Below, piece after piece: positions 34,434-46,765 of a DNA stretch of 64,000 nucleotides (positions are counted from its first letter, which is position 1; the number at the start of each line of letters is the position of its first letter). The notes under the pieces were generated by a model. The model was not told the DNA's origin. It did no database searches and worked only from the letters and a program-made list of their open reading frames with translations. This DNA is from Dromiciops gliroides (lineage: Eukaryota; Chordata; Mammalia; Microbiotheria; Microbiotheriidae). The position numbers and the translations under genes are program-made. The stretch spans positions 264,320,441-264,384,440 of the forward strand of contig NC_057862.1 of assembly GCF_019393635.1 (NCBI RefSeq), in the 5' to 3' direction.

Positions 34434-34580
34434 AGGGGGCAGCTAGGTGGCACAGTGGATAAAGCACTGGCCTTGGATTCAAGAGGACCTGAGTTCAAAT
34501 CCGGCCTCAGACACTCGACACTCACTAGCTGTGTGATCCTGGGCAAGTCACTTAACCCCCATTGCCCTGAAAAAAAAAAA
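34434..34580 (+). repeat. SINE, full length
   Basis: Complete SINE with a perfect target duplication AGTGAGGTACTATT (34420-34433 and 34581-34594), inserted just upstream of the L1 ORF1 start. Confidence 0.93.
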
Positions 34581-34594
34581 AGTGAGGTACTATT

Positions 34595-34949
34595 TCCAGG
34601 CTACATTGTCCCAAGCTTCAGGGGGTCCCAGGTGGTACAATTTAAGGAGGGGCAGATTCTTCATTCACCTGGCCTATTCTCTGGTCTGTACATAACCCCA
34701 GGCCAACTTGCTAATTAACCAGACAGTAAAACTTTGTGTGCTGTGGTTGTCACCTCAGATGAGCATGTGCCCCTCCTCCACCTTGGCCACTGCTCCTCAC
34801 TCCCTCACTCCTTCCCCATCTTCCCTTCCACTCCATAAGCTTTTTCTTTTTTCTTTTTTAATGTGAGCTTCTTTTCCCCAGGCCACCTCCCCCTTTCTCT
34901 TTCTTCCAGTGCATTCCTCTTACCCCTTAACTTTATTTTGAAGATGTCA
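34595..34949 (-). mobile_element. L1 5' UTR fragment
   Basis: Matches 35530-35740 (shared CAACTTGCTAATTAA and ACTTTGTGTGCT). It is the 5' UTR belonging to the ORF1 fragment at 34215. Confidence 0.7.
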
Positions 34950-35064
34950 TCATGGGTCAGCTGGGTGACACAGTCTACAAAGCACCAGCCCTGGACCCAA
35001 GAGGCCCTAAGCCCATATCTGGCCTCAGACATAAGCCACCCCACCCCACCTGCCCCACAAAAAA
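34950..35064 (+). repeat. SINE, strongly diverged
   Basis: Recognisable head (GGTCAGCTGGGTGACACAG, AAAGCACCAGCCCTGGA) but the core is reduced. An old copy. Confidence 0.6.
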
Positions 35065-35164
35065 CAAGGATAAACAAAAAATAAATGCTTTTCAGATATC
35101 ATCCCTTCATATCCAATACATAAGTGTGCCCTCTAAGTACATTCCTTTCAGCTGCCCTAATTCT

Positions 35165-36655
35165 TGGGCAATTATTTTCTTCTGAGAGCTTTTGTATCTC
35201 CTTTTCCTTTTGGCTTTTCAAAGCTGTTGACTTTTTTCTCTATGACTCTCCTGCATCACTCTCATTTCTCTTTCCATTCTTTCCTCCACCTCTATAAATA
35301 TACCTTTTATATCTCTTACTTTCTCTTCAATGTCCCTTCTGAGCACTTCCATGACCTGAGATAAATTCATATTTTTCTTGTAAGCTTTGGATGTAGGTGT
35401 CCTGAGGTTGCTATCCTCTTCTGAGGGTGCACCTCTATCTTCCTTGTTGCTAAAGAAATGTTCTATAGTTCTCAACTTTATTTGATGCTCATCTTGCTGT
35501 CTTTTACTTGACATTTAACTCCCTCTTACAGTGGGGCCCTACTTCCAAACTGTACTGTCCCAAGCTTCAGAGCATCCCAGGTGTTTGGTTTGAGGACCTT
35601 GCTTGGCCTGTTCTCTGGTCCAAAGATAACCTCAAGGCAACTTGCTAATTAATCAGCCAGCAGAACTTTGTGTGCTATGGTGGCTCTTAGCTTTGATAAG
35701 CCTGCACCTCCCCTCCCAACCCCCCTCCTGCTGCTCAACATTTATTCCTGGTTCCTTGCTGGGGTGGGATAGCCAAATTCCCCCTTAGGTCCTACAGACA
35801 CCCCTGTATTTTCCACCCCCCCAACCCAGCCAGACATTCAGGCCTCTCATCTGACCGAAATTTTAGTTCCAGAAGACATTGGTGCTGTAGCTGATTCAGA
35901 GGCTCAGGGGTAAGTTTCTCTGGCACAGCATCCCTGGGGACTATGTCCATGCAATCATGGTGTTGGACTCTTCTTGCAGCCCAGAACGGCCCCCTCTAAG
36001 CTGTTTTTAGCTGGAAAATAATCTCAGCCCATATTTTTGTGTATTTTGCTGCTCCAGGCACTGTTTTCTGGCTATTTTGGGGAGTAATTGTGTCAGGAGC
36101 TCTGTGCATTTAATGTCTTTCCTCCACCATCTTGGCTCTCCTTTCCCAATTTCCATCCTATTTTCTTATTTGATTTTTTAAATCCTTTTTCAGCTCTTTC
36201 AGGAATTTTCTTTGAGATACAAACATATTTGCTTTTTTGATTTTTCTTTTCTTTTTCTGAGTTTTTTCCTTGACCTTATCTGTCATTATAAGGACTTTTT
36301 TATTATCAGGTTCTTTTTTGTTATTATTTGCTCATTTTTTCCAGCCTGTGTCTTGACTTTTAACATTATTTCAAAGTTGAGATCTGTGAATGAGCCACTT
36401 TCCTAAGTTTCAGGTAGTTCATACTACTGCTTTTAGAGCTAGTTCTGGGAGTTTTAAAGTTCTGAGTTCTTTAAAGGTGGTATGATCTAAGACTCAGTGC
36501 TCTCCTGGCCTGTGCGCTGAAGTTTCAAGTGAAGTATGGGTTTCTAATTTGATGTTCTTTTTATAGCTCTGTTTTTAAGATGTCACATAAAACCACAAGA
36601 TCTTAGCTAATTTCCATCACATGAACTAGTTATTAGAGAAGCAAAATTTAAGATG
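35165..36655 (-). mobile_element. L1 ORF1 N-terminus and 5' UTR, with a second ORF1/5' UTR piece to the right
   Basis: 35218-35514 reads ORF1 N-terminal sequence (MSSKRQQDEHQIK, EDRGAPSEEDSNL). 35520-36150 is 5' UTR. 36160-36655 is another reverse L1 ORF1/5' UTR piece that ends where the LTR element at 36660 begins. Confidence 0.75.
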
Positions 36656-36659
36656 GTGT

Positions 36660-38795
36660 TGTTCAGGCTAAAATTCTAGCTAGTCTGTCTAAAATATCTA
36701 ATGAGTGGTCGCCAATAAATTATAAGCTTTAGCAAGAGTTAGACTTATAAGCATTTATTAAGGAAAATAAGAATTTGGTAAAGAGAGAGAGAAAGGCCTA
36801 GATTCCTCTATCTACTAAAGGGAGAGCGCATTTCTAGCTGCCTTCTCTACCAGCGTCCCCAGGAAAGAGCCCGAGACCGAGCGCCAGTCTCTTCCTTCTT
36901 CCTCCCACTAGCCAATGTCACTTCCTGATGCCAAAGAAAAGACTCCTGGTTTTGCCCTCAAAGACCTTCACTTCATGGGCGGAACTCTTCTACAGTAAGT
37001 CTCCAGCAGGTGGCGTCATTCCAATCGCTACAGTTCCCCGCTTTGTTTCCTCAAGAAACAGGACGTTTCCTTGATGAAACAGTCAAAAATAACAGAATGT
37101 AATAACCTATGCTAACTAACAATATGTTAATAACAATATAGAAAAGGAAGAGAGGAAAGTTTTGTCCAGAGGGGTGATTTTTTGTCCTCATGAACCAACG
37201 CTTTGACATAAGTCTTGCAAAGGGAGGGCCTCTGCAGAGAGTACATGTTACAGATAGTGAATATTATAACAGAAAGAGAAAAGAGAAAAAAACAACAACA
37301 ACAAAACAAAACTGTTCATTTAAAGTCTTTGAAAGTCTTTTCTCAGATGTCCTCTAGGTATAATCGTGGAATAGAAGTCTTTTCAGGGGTTGATGTGTGG
37401 ATGCTGGTAATCAGCCAGGAAAATTTCCTACAAAATTGAGCTTAACACAACTTTAAAATAGCTTTGTCAATAATCAAATCAAACAATGAAAGTTCTCAAA
37501 AACATAGCTAAGGGAATTCAGAATCTTAGTTGTTACACATGAAACATATAATAAAACAAAAATTGAAACATTCTTTAAAATTATAATATTACAGGGGCAG
37601 CTAGATGGCGCAGTGGATAAAGCACTGGCCCTGGATTCAGGAATACCTGAGTTCAAATCCGGCCTCAGACACTTGACACTTACTAGCTGTGTGACCCTGG
37701 GCAAGTCACTTAACCCTCATTGCCCCGTCAAAAAAAAAAAACTATAATATTACTATAGTCCCCCCTTATGGAGGGTAATTGAGAAGACAATTGCTGAGAT
37801 ATTAATTTTTTAAAATAATTTTTATCTTTGTTTCATCACTTTTTGCATCATTTGCCTATTTATCCTCATGCCATTATAAGAAATTTTTAAATCTAATATA
37901 ATTGGTAACAGATGTCAAGGCCAAATTCAACACTGTATTGTCATGACACCTGAGATAATTATGGGGGTTGCCTTAAAAGAACAGAGAAATGATGGGATAT
38001 GAGCATTCCCACATTTGAGCAATATGTACTGCCCATGCAGTATACCAGGCTTTCAAAATTAGAGCAACAATTAGTGTTAGAATTCAAAAAAGCTGAAGAA
38101 ATCAGAGGCTTCTCCAAAAAAGCATGGCTGGGAGAAGGGGGTATAGCTATATTCCCATGTGTGAGTACCTTGCTGGCCCTTCTAACAAAAATAAAAAGAA
38201 AAATAGAAAATCCACAAAAACAAAGCATTAACATGATCTTATCTCCCATTTGTCTGGTTAAACAGACTAAAATCAAAAATAGGGTAATTAGGGAGTTTAA
38301 AAGGTCCATTTGAAAAAATTTAAAGGGAAAACACAGCCAGTACTTAGCAGTTAAAGGGAGAGGGTAGGGGAAATTTCTTACCCAACCTGAAGATCAGAAG
38401 AGTGAGATTCAGCTTTCCTCTTCGTGGTGGTTCAGGCTAAAATTCTAGCTAGTCTGTCTAAAATATCTGGTTGCCAATAAATTATAAGCTTTAGCAAGAG
38501 TTAGACTTATAAGCATTTATTAAGGAGAATAAGAATTTGGTAAAGAGAGAAGAAAGGCCTAGATTCCTCTATCTATTAAAGGGAGAGCGCATTTCTAGCT
38601 GCCTTCTCCACCAGCGTCCCCAGGAAAAAGAGCCCGAGACCGAGTGCCAATCTCTTCCTTCTTCCTCCCACTAGCCAACGTCACTTCCTGATGCCAAAGA
38701 AAAGACTCCTGGTTTTGCCCTCAAAAACCTTCGCTTCATGGGTGGAACTCTTCTACAGTAAGTCTCCAGCAGGTGGCGTCATTCCAATCATTACA
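36660..38795 (-). mobile_element. Short LTR element with both LTRs and target duplication (fossil)
   Basis: LTRs at 36660-37032 and 38428-38795 are very similar. Target duplication GTGT at 36656-36659 and 38796-38799. The internal region (about 1.4 kb, including a SINE) has no recognisable gag, pol or env, so the element is non-autonomous. A 4-bp duplication points to an ERV1-type integrase acting in trans. Polypurine-like tract near 37033-37055 (minus strand). High LTR similarity suggests a moderate age, although the presence of a SINE shows it is not very recent. Confidence 0.9.
37593..37741 (+). repeat. SINE inside the LTR element
   Basis: Complete SINE with target duplication TATAATATTAC (37582-37592 and 37743-37753). 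Confidence 0.92.
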
Positions 38796-39174
38796 GTGTC
38801 CTAAAGTGTATTAAAATCTATTTTGTAAAATGTCACTGCAAGAACATCTAAGCATATATATAACTGATGTTGAACCAGAGAAAAAAATCTGAAGAGGAGC
38901 TTTCAGAGCCTCCCTGAAAAAGTGATATATTCCAAGATATCCAAGAAAAAGATGATTTGGGGTATTCCATAGTATTAGAATGCAAGATGCCTCCCAACAA
39001 AACCAGCTCTTGTTCTGGGAAAGAGTTATTCAAACCATCTCAAAGGATGCCAAATGAGGGGGACCTGAACTTCTCCTCCAGGGTGTATGGAACCCTCTGA
39101 GGTCTTTCCAGGAAAGGAATAAAGAAGGGTTTGAGAAAATAAGGCAGAACTATATCCCAAAACATTCCAATCTT

Positions 39175-39331
39175 GGTTGTTTTTTGTTTTTTTTTGGTGA
39201 GGCAATTGGGGTTAAATGACTTGCCCAGGGTCACACAGCTAGTAAGTGTTAAGTGTCTAAGGCCAGATTTGAACTCAGGTCCTCCTGACTCCAGGGCTGG
39301 TGTTCTATCCACTGTGCCACCTAGCTGCCCC
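39175..39331 (-). repeat. SINE, full length
   Basis: Reverse-orientation SINE. Target duplication TCCAATCTT on both sides. Confidence 0.9.
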
Positions 39332-39980
39332 TCCAATCTTATAAAATAAGTTTTCCAGGATATTTGGTCCAAGAAATCACCTGACAAGGGATTTCTTTTT
39401 CCTTTCCAGGGTAGCACTGTCATGGGCATAGGTTCTGAGAAGTTGCTTAATGATTTGGGTAGTCAAAAGAATAATGATACATACTATTAATGAGAGAAAT
39501 GCAATTTAAAACAAGTCTGAAGTATCACCTCACACCTCTCAGAGTGGCAAATATAACAAAAAAGGAAAATATTTGGTGTTGGAAAGAATGTTGGAAAATT
39601 GGGACACTAATTCACAGTTGGTGGGGTTTCTATGCCCCAAAGGCTATAGAACTGTGTATACCCTGTGATCCAGCAATAGCGCTGCTAACTTTATACCCCA
39701 AAGACATCCCAAAAAAGTGAAAAAGACTCATTTGTTCAAAAATATTTATAGCAGCTCTTTTTGTAGTGACTAAGAATTGAAAATCAAAGGAATGTCCATC
39801 AATTGGGGAATGGCTAAACAAGCTGTGGTATATATGATGATGATGGAATATAAGAAATGCTATAAGAAATGAGAAGAAGAATGATTTTGGAAGTTCTGGA
39901 AAGAATTGTATGAACTGATGTATAGTGAAGTGAACAAAACCAAGAGAACATTGTGCACCGTGACAGCAATATTGTTTGAT

Positions 39981-40597
39981 AAAGGGGGGCTGTGACTCCC
40001 ACAAGCTCCAGATGAAACTGTCCACTCACTCCCAAATAATGCCATTAAAAAACAACACCGCCAGTGCAACCTAATGCACATAAGAACAGAGTGAGACAAT
40101 TTTTCAGCAAAAGAGGGCAATTGTGATCACCTGCTGATAGGGTTGAACAGCTCAGCATGGGTCTGGACCCAGCCAGGAACAGATTGTGCTTCCAGCATGC
40201 CTCAGAGTCTTCAGCACCACTGGCTTCTTCTGAGGCTCTGATTGAGGACTGGTGAGGGAATTTGGTGGTAGGCCAAGGTGAAGTAGAGGCAGTCTCTGAT
40301 GGAGTTGGGGCGAAGTGTCCTGGTTCTGAACTGATGGGCTGAATCAAGTGGTGGTGGCCCAGTCGGGGAGGGACACAGGTACACCAAGCTTTAGACCATA
40401 GAGAATCAGAGTCTGTTTCTGGGTCAAAGAGAAAGCAGTTGTGTCACAGGCCAGGCAGGCTGAAAAGAAGCCCAATCACCCTTTGGGCTCAGAAGAGTGT
40501 GTCTTGGAAGCATTGATACACTTTAAGTAGGACTTAAAAGTGAAGAAATAGGTGGCCAAGATGAGCAGGCAGAGAAAGCAACAGACCATTGAAGTAT
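39981..40597 (+). mobile_element. L1 5' UTR with the first codons of ORF1, inside another L1
   Basis: Sequence of L1 5' UTR type runs to an ORF1 start at 40561 (MSRQRKQQTIEVFF) and stops within about 15 codons, where a SINE begins. Similar 13-mers bound the whole insert (AATATTGTTTGAT at 39968, AATATTTTTTGAT at 40777). An L1 piece that keeps its 5' end but lacks its 3' end is unusual for target-primed insertion. Confidence 0.65.
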
Positions 40598-40773
40598 TTT
40601 TTGTTTTGTTTTTGTTTTTGTTCTTGTTTTTGTTTTTTGCGGGGCAATGGGGGTTAAGTGACTTGCCCAGGGTCACACAGCTAGTAAGCGTCAAGTGGCT
40701 GAGGCCGGATTTGAACTCAGGACCTCCTGAATCCAGGGCCGGTGCTTTATCCACTGCACCACCTAGCTGCCCC
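40598..40773 (-). repeat. SINE, full length
   Basis: Reverse-orientation SINE with a (TTTTTG)n left tail. TGAAGTATTTTTTG and TGAAATATTTTTTG flank it. Confidence 0.9.
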
Positions 40774-41095
40774 TGAAATATTTTTTGATGAAGAACTCTG
40801 AATGACTTAACTGTTTTAACAATTAACAACTGAACAATGAACAATACAATGATCCAAGACAATCCCAAAAGGCTAATGATGAAGCATACTATCCAATTCC
40901 AGAGAAAGAACTGATATTGATGGAACACAGACTACAGCATGCTATTTTTCATTTTCTTTCATTTAAAAAATTGTATTCAAGTTTTCTTATAAAAATGACA
41001 AATATGGTAATGTTTTTACATAACAGGACATGTATAAACTATCTCTGATTGCTTACTGCCTCAGGGAGGATGGAGGGGAGAGAGGAAAGGAGGGA

Positions 41096-42390
41096 TAAAT
41101 TTTGGAACTCCAGTACTGGAAACCCTCTTACCTGAAGGTGGGAGGAGTTCCATTTTTCCATTTGGGGACATATTGAGGGATACTTGGATTAGGAATAGCT
41201 ACCTTGTCCTAAATGAGAAGGAAAATATCATTCTCGACCCAATACAACATATTAGCTCTTGAATTTTGATACTGACAATGGATGCACTTCCAAACTACTG
41301 TTACTCTTGTTAGAGGTTTGACCTGGTAGGTTGTTTAAAATGTTTCTAATTGGTGCTGATATGTCCCATAAACAACTATATGCAATGGGTGGCATCAGCA
41401 GGATTCTTCCATTGGTCTGGACACTAAGGGAGAGAGCCTTTGATTGTTCAATCTTGTGCTCTCCAGGCCATGGACCACTTGACCTGCTTCAAAACCAATG
41501 CCCAGGAAATGGTCTAGATGAAGATCTTCTCTTCCCCATCCCTTTAGGGAGAAACTTTAGGTTTTTACACATGCCAGCTGTATAACCAACTGGAAGGACT
41601 TGCAAGCACCCCTACTCCCTATGGTATCTCCTATTATTAGATTAATATTTGTTGCCAGGGTGGGAGTGGGGATAAGCTCCCACTCTCTATAAAATGATCC
41701 AATGGTGTGCATTTCAAATAGCCTCTGACAACCGAAGCCCAACTCCTGGCCTTCTCGTGGTGGAACTGTTTCCATTAACAGGAGAAGGGGCGAAGGCGAG
41801 TCACTGGCACCTTAAAACCAGTTGTTTTGGGCAGGTGGGACTTGTCAGCCTTGGTAGGCAATTCGCCCAGGGGAAAGAAAACCCTGATTTTAAACCTCTG
41901 CTGCCTTGCGGCTATACCTATATATGGGAAAAGCTTTGGGAGTTAACCCCGAGAAAAAATCAGGAGTTGGGGTCCCTTAGGCAGTTGGAAGTTGGACATC
42001 ACATCCCTCTGGCAACTCCTGGAGCAGCACTGGTGCCAAACTGTACTGGCTCTGCCTTTCCTTTGGATCCCCCAATGTCGCAGAGAGGGAAAACCTGCTG
42101 CATGGGCAACAGCTTGTTTTCCATATTGATCTGCCCAGGCCAGCACCCTGGAGAGGACACTCCAGCTACTCCTCGTGGGGTAGATACAACACATAGCCAC
42201 ACTGTGGTCTGTGGCTCTTCAAGGCACTGATCCAGCAACTGGTGGAGGCCTACTACTACTACTACTATTTGTTGCAGTCCAACTGCATATGCCTCTCTTG
42301 TAGTGAACAGAGCCATCAGACAATCAGGCTAATTGTCATTCCTCAGGAGCCAGGTTCTTATAGGTTGGGTCAAGGGTTCAAGGGATGAGG
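41096..42390. other. Unrecognised non-repeat segment with overlapping open frames
   Basis: Richer in GC and CpG than its surroundings from about 41690. It holds a 178-codon plus-strand frame (41694-42230) and overlapping minus-strand frames (41943-42200 and 41999-42316). I recognise no domain, splice pattern or family. The frame contains CGYTYIWEKLWELTP, which is not low complexity. A (TAC)n run lies at about 42250-42267. It could be an old processed pseudogene, a noncoding exon, or an unclassified repeat. It ends at the edge of duplication copy B and is absent from copy A. Confidence 0.35.
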
Positions 42391-45271
42391 TGTAGCATGA
42401 AAACATTATCAACTACATAAAAGCAAGGAAGACATGAGTTCATGGTAATTATAGCATGAATGTTTAATGTGTTGCTGTGGCCACAATTAAGTGAGTTCTT
42501 CAAACTGAGATAGCAGAGACTCTAACCATTTCTGAGATTGGGTGAGTGTGATGTCCTTACTTAAGAAAAAAATCCATCAAAAACAAGGGGTAGGACCTGA
42601 GGCCCAGTGAAAACCCTGAATTTTAGTACAAAACCTTGGGAAAGTTTAGGAATAGAGCCCAACTAGAATAAAAATTTAAGGCACAAAAAAGACACAAAAA
42701 TGAGGAAAAAACATCAAAAAAGCTTGACTATTGACAGTTACTACAGTGATAGGAAAAATCAAGGCATAAACATGGAGGAAGACAATAGTAACAAAATAGC
42801 TACAGGTGAAACTTCAAAGAAAAATGCAAGTTGGTCTCAGTCCCAAAAGGAATTCCTGGAAAAAGCTTAAAAAGGACTTTAAAAAACAAATTAGAGAAGT
42901 AGAAGAAAAATTGGGGAAAGAAATAAAAGTTATGTAAGAGAACCATGAAAAAGAAATACAAAAGTTTTCTGGGGAAAATAATTCCCTAAAAACAGATTTA
43001 TCCAAATTCAAAAAGAAATAAAAAAGGTCACTGAAGAAAATAATACTTTAAAAATTATAATTGAACAAATAGAAACTAACAATTCTATGAGACACAAAGA
43101 TACAATAATACAAAGCCAAAAAGTAAAAGAAAAATAAAAGAAAATGTGAAATTTCTCATTGGAGAAATAACTGACCTATAAAATAGATCCAGGAGAGACA
43201 ATATAAGAATTATTGAACTAGCTGAAAATCATGACCCCCCCCCCAAAAAAAAAATCCTGGACAATATCTCTCAAGAAATTTTCAAAGAAAACTGCCCTGA
43301 AATATTAGAACCAGAGGGCAAAATAGAAATTGAAAGAACCCACCAATTATTGCTTGAAAGAGATTCCAAAATGGAAACTCCCAGCAACATCATAGCCAAA
43401 TTTCAAAGCTCACAGATCAATGAAAAAATATTGCAAGTAGTCAAAAAGAACAATTCAAATATTTTGGAGCTACAGTCAGAATTACACAGGGTTTGGCAGC
43501 TTTAACATTAAAGAATTACAGGGCTTGGACTATAATATACTGGTGTATAAGGGGCTAAAATCCTAGCTATTCTGTCTAAAATATTTAATGAGTGGTTGCC
43601 AATAAATTATAAGCTTTAGCAAGAGTTTAGACTTTAAAGCATTTATTAAGGAGAATAACAATTTGGTGGAGAGAAAAAGACCTAGATTCAGCTGTCTATC
43701 TTGGGGAGCCAGTGTCTCCTGCTCCACTCTCCACAAAAGTCCTGATGAAAGAGAGTGAACCACACCTCCTTCATCCCACAAGCCTCCTGTGAAACTGGGA
43801 ACATCCCATCCACTCGAAAACACAGCTCCAAGCTAATTGGCTGGTAGCTTTGGTAGACAGTACCCATGAGCAAACATCACTTCCTGATGCCAAGGAAAAG
43901 CCGCATGGTTTGCCCTTAGATGCCTTCTCCTCATGGTGGAGCTTTCCTACAGTAACTATCCGGCGTCACTCCAATCATTACTGTTCCCCCTTTGTTTCTT
44001 TGGGGAACACAGGGTGTTTCCTTGATGAAATAGTAAAAAAACCAACAGAATATTATTCTATTCTATTCTATTATTATATTATATGCTAACAAACAATATG
44101 TCAATAACAATACAGAGAAGGGAGAAAGGAGAAATTTTGTCCAGAGGGGTGGTCCCTCATGAACCCATGCTTTGACACTGCCTGCAGAGGGAGGTCCTCT
44201 GCAGAGAATACATATTACAAATGGTGTATATAATAACAGGAGGTAAAAAGAAAAACAACAAAACAAAATTGTTCATTTAAAGTCTTTGAGATCTTCTTGG
44301 AGTGTTGAGATGTTATCAGGAAAATTGGACTCTGGTTGTCTCTGGACTCACTTCTTTAGCTGTTGAACTGCTGGATTTTCACTAATCCTTAACATAGCAT
44401 TGTCAATGATCAAATTAAACAGTGAGAGTTCTTCAAAATATAACTCATTCTTAAACTATGTATACATTTATATATAATTATTATTACATTCCCCCCTTTA
44501 TATAATACAGAGTTGAGGCAGTTATGCAATCTATAACACTTCTTACCACCATGTGTCTGGATCAAGGCCAAATTTAGTAATATGTCCATGATGACACCTG
44601 AAAATGTTATGGAAAGGTTACCATACCACATCTCAAGGTTCTGAGATATCCAGCAATTGTGCTAGGCCACAGGTGGGTGGATTCTGACTGCCATCAAGTT
44701 AAGTTAAACCAGGTGCATGTGTTGGAGATTCCATGACACCAGGCTATTTTAGGAGGGAGAGAGGAAGAAACTGGACTATGTCCAGCAATTGGGGTTTACA
44801 TAGTTGCCATCATAAGCAAACTATGGGCCACCTGAATGTATTTGGCTGTTTTCTCAGCCTTCATCAGGGCTTTTTATGTGTACCTGTCTCTCCTTCTGTT
44901 GTACATATATTCTCTCCAGGGCCCACATTGTGGAGTTGAACCATCTCCATCAAGCTCATTGTAAGAGCAATTAGTCTCTGAAATGATGTTTCCATAATTC
45001 AAAAATCTCATATGGATTTAAAAATTAAGGATAATAATGATTGCAAAAAATGTGAATGTACCTTGACTGAGAATATAATATACAATTATGTAATAATTTC
45101 AAATAATACCTTTTTAAACTAAGTATACAATTACTTTTTGAAAAATTGGAACATATTTAAATACAAATTAAAACACAACACAATCTTAAAGAAAACTTTT
45201 TTGGAAAAAAGAAAACTTTTACAAATGTTCCCCTCTTTTAAAAAAAAAATGCTTACCAAAAATAATACTTC

Positions 45272-45435
45272 AAGGAGGCAGCTAGGTGGTGCTGTGGATA
45301 AAGCACCAGCCCTGGATTCACAAGGACCTGAGTTCAAATCCAGCCTCAGACACTTACGAGCTGTGTGATTCCGGGCAAGTCACTTAACCCCAATTGCCTC
45401 ACCAAAATAATAATAATAACAATAATAGTAATAAT
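45272..45435 (+). repeat. SINE inside the LTR element
   Basis: SINE with an (AAT)n tail and target duplication AATAATACTTC (45261-45271 and 45436-45446). Confidence 0.88.
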
Positions 45436-45671
45436 AATAATACTTCTAGAATCAATTTACACTTGCCATGGCAACCAATTTGCCAGGGAAATGCTTTATA
45501 GAGTTTGATCAAATAATCAGTTGGAAAGAAAAAAATACACAATTTAGAATATGGGAGCCCAATACTCCCAGTTAACATTGTATTATGAAATCAAAACTAT
45601 CTTACATTGTTTCATAATTTGATGACATGACTATAAAAAGCTTTTACAAATATTGCCCCATTTTCCCCCTT

Positions 45672-45822
45672 TTTAAAAAAAAATTTTGCAGGGCAATGAG
45701 GGTTAAGTGACTTGCACAAGGCCACACAGCTAGTAAGTGTCAAGTGTCTGAGGCCAGATTTGAACTCAGGATCTCCTGAATCCAGGGCTGGTGCTGCATC
45801 CACTGCACCACCTAGCTGCCCC
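45672..45822 (-). repeat. SINE inside the LTR element
   Basis: Reverse-orientation SINE. Similar C/T-rich flanks (CCATTTTCCCCC and CCCATTCCCCC). Confidence 0.85.
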
Positions 45823-46617
45823 CCATTCCCCCTTTTTTTAAACTAAGTATAAAACACAATCTTAAAGGCATGAAAATAAATCTATACCATTAATATGTAG
45901 ATGTAACAGCATAGAAATCCTATATAACCTCTGAATTGACATTATTTCTCTGAGTGAATTTAGAACATTTCTGATTCCAATATCTAAAATCCCCAATACC
46001 CATATTAATACCTTGCTGTTTACTTCTACATTTCTGCAAAATATGTCTTCTTGAAATATGATGATTGTCATTTTTATTCAGCTTATGTTTGTCTTCTTTA
46101 GCCCCTCTATTTTCTCTGTTGGTATTTTCATAATATAAATGCTTTATAAGGTTACTAATTAAAGACAAAAGCAGATTAACAAAATTATGAACGAAATGAG
46201 CATATCTGGGATTTAAAAGGTTTTCCAAGGTTGGTTTGGGAGAACCACAGCAGTTCGAGTCAGAATCACAGCTTAGGTGGGGGAGGGTTGAAAATGCAGG
46301 TAGAGAAAGCTGCACATGCTCAAGCTCAGGCCCTGAGGAGGGAGGATTAAATCTCTGGACTTCCCTGGCAGGAGGATCAAGAGGCCATGGGAAGAGTAGG
46401 AGGTGGTGCCAGAGGAGGGGGAGGAGGTGGGGTCCTGAAAGGAGGGGAGGGACTAGGGCAATTTGAATCAAGCTTAGTTTCAAACTCAGGCCTGGTTTCC
46501 CCTTCCCCTACTGATTCTAGATGGGATGTTGCCTCCAGGCATGCAAAAGAAGAGCAACTCATATTGCTAGAATTTGAAAAAAGTACAGGATTCAGAGGTT
46601 TCTCTGAAAAGGCATGG

Positions 46618-46765
46618 CACAGAGGATAGAGCACCGGCCCTGGATTCAGGAGTACCTGAGTTCAAATCTGGCCTCAGACACTTAATGCTTACTAGCTGTG
46701 TGACCCTGGGCAAATCACTTAACCCCAACTGCCTCACTAAAAAAAAAAAAAAAAGAAAAAGAAAA
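46618..46765 (+). repeat. SINE inside the LTR element, slightly 5'-truncated
   Basis: Lacks the first bases of the head. Perfect target duplication GAAAAGGCATGG (46606-46617 and 46766-46777). Confidence 0.92.

Larger units (their letters stand above)
39485..41095 (+). mobile_element. L1 ORF2 C-terminus and 3' UTR, split by an insertion
   Basis: 39485-39980 is ORF2 C-terminal sequence and 40777-41095 continues it into the 3' UTR. The two halves match one continuous piece at 5280-5930 and 53060-53850. Confidence 0.85.

Noticed and set aside
46236-46634. Gly/Arg-rich and Pro-rich frames
   Set aside because: Low-complexity purine-rich DNA inside the LTR element at 43544-47529.
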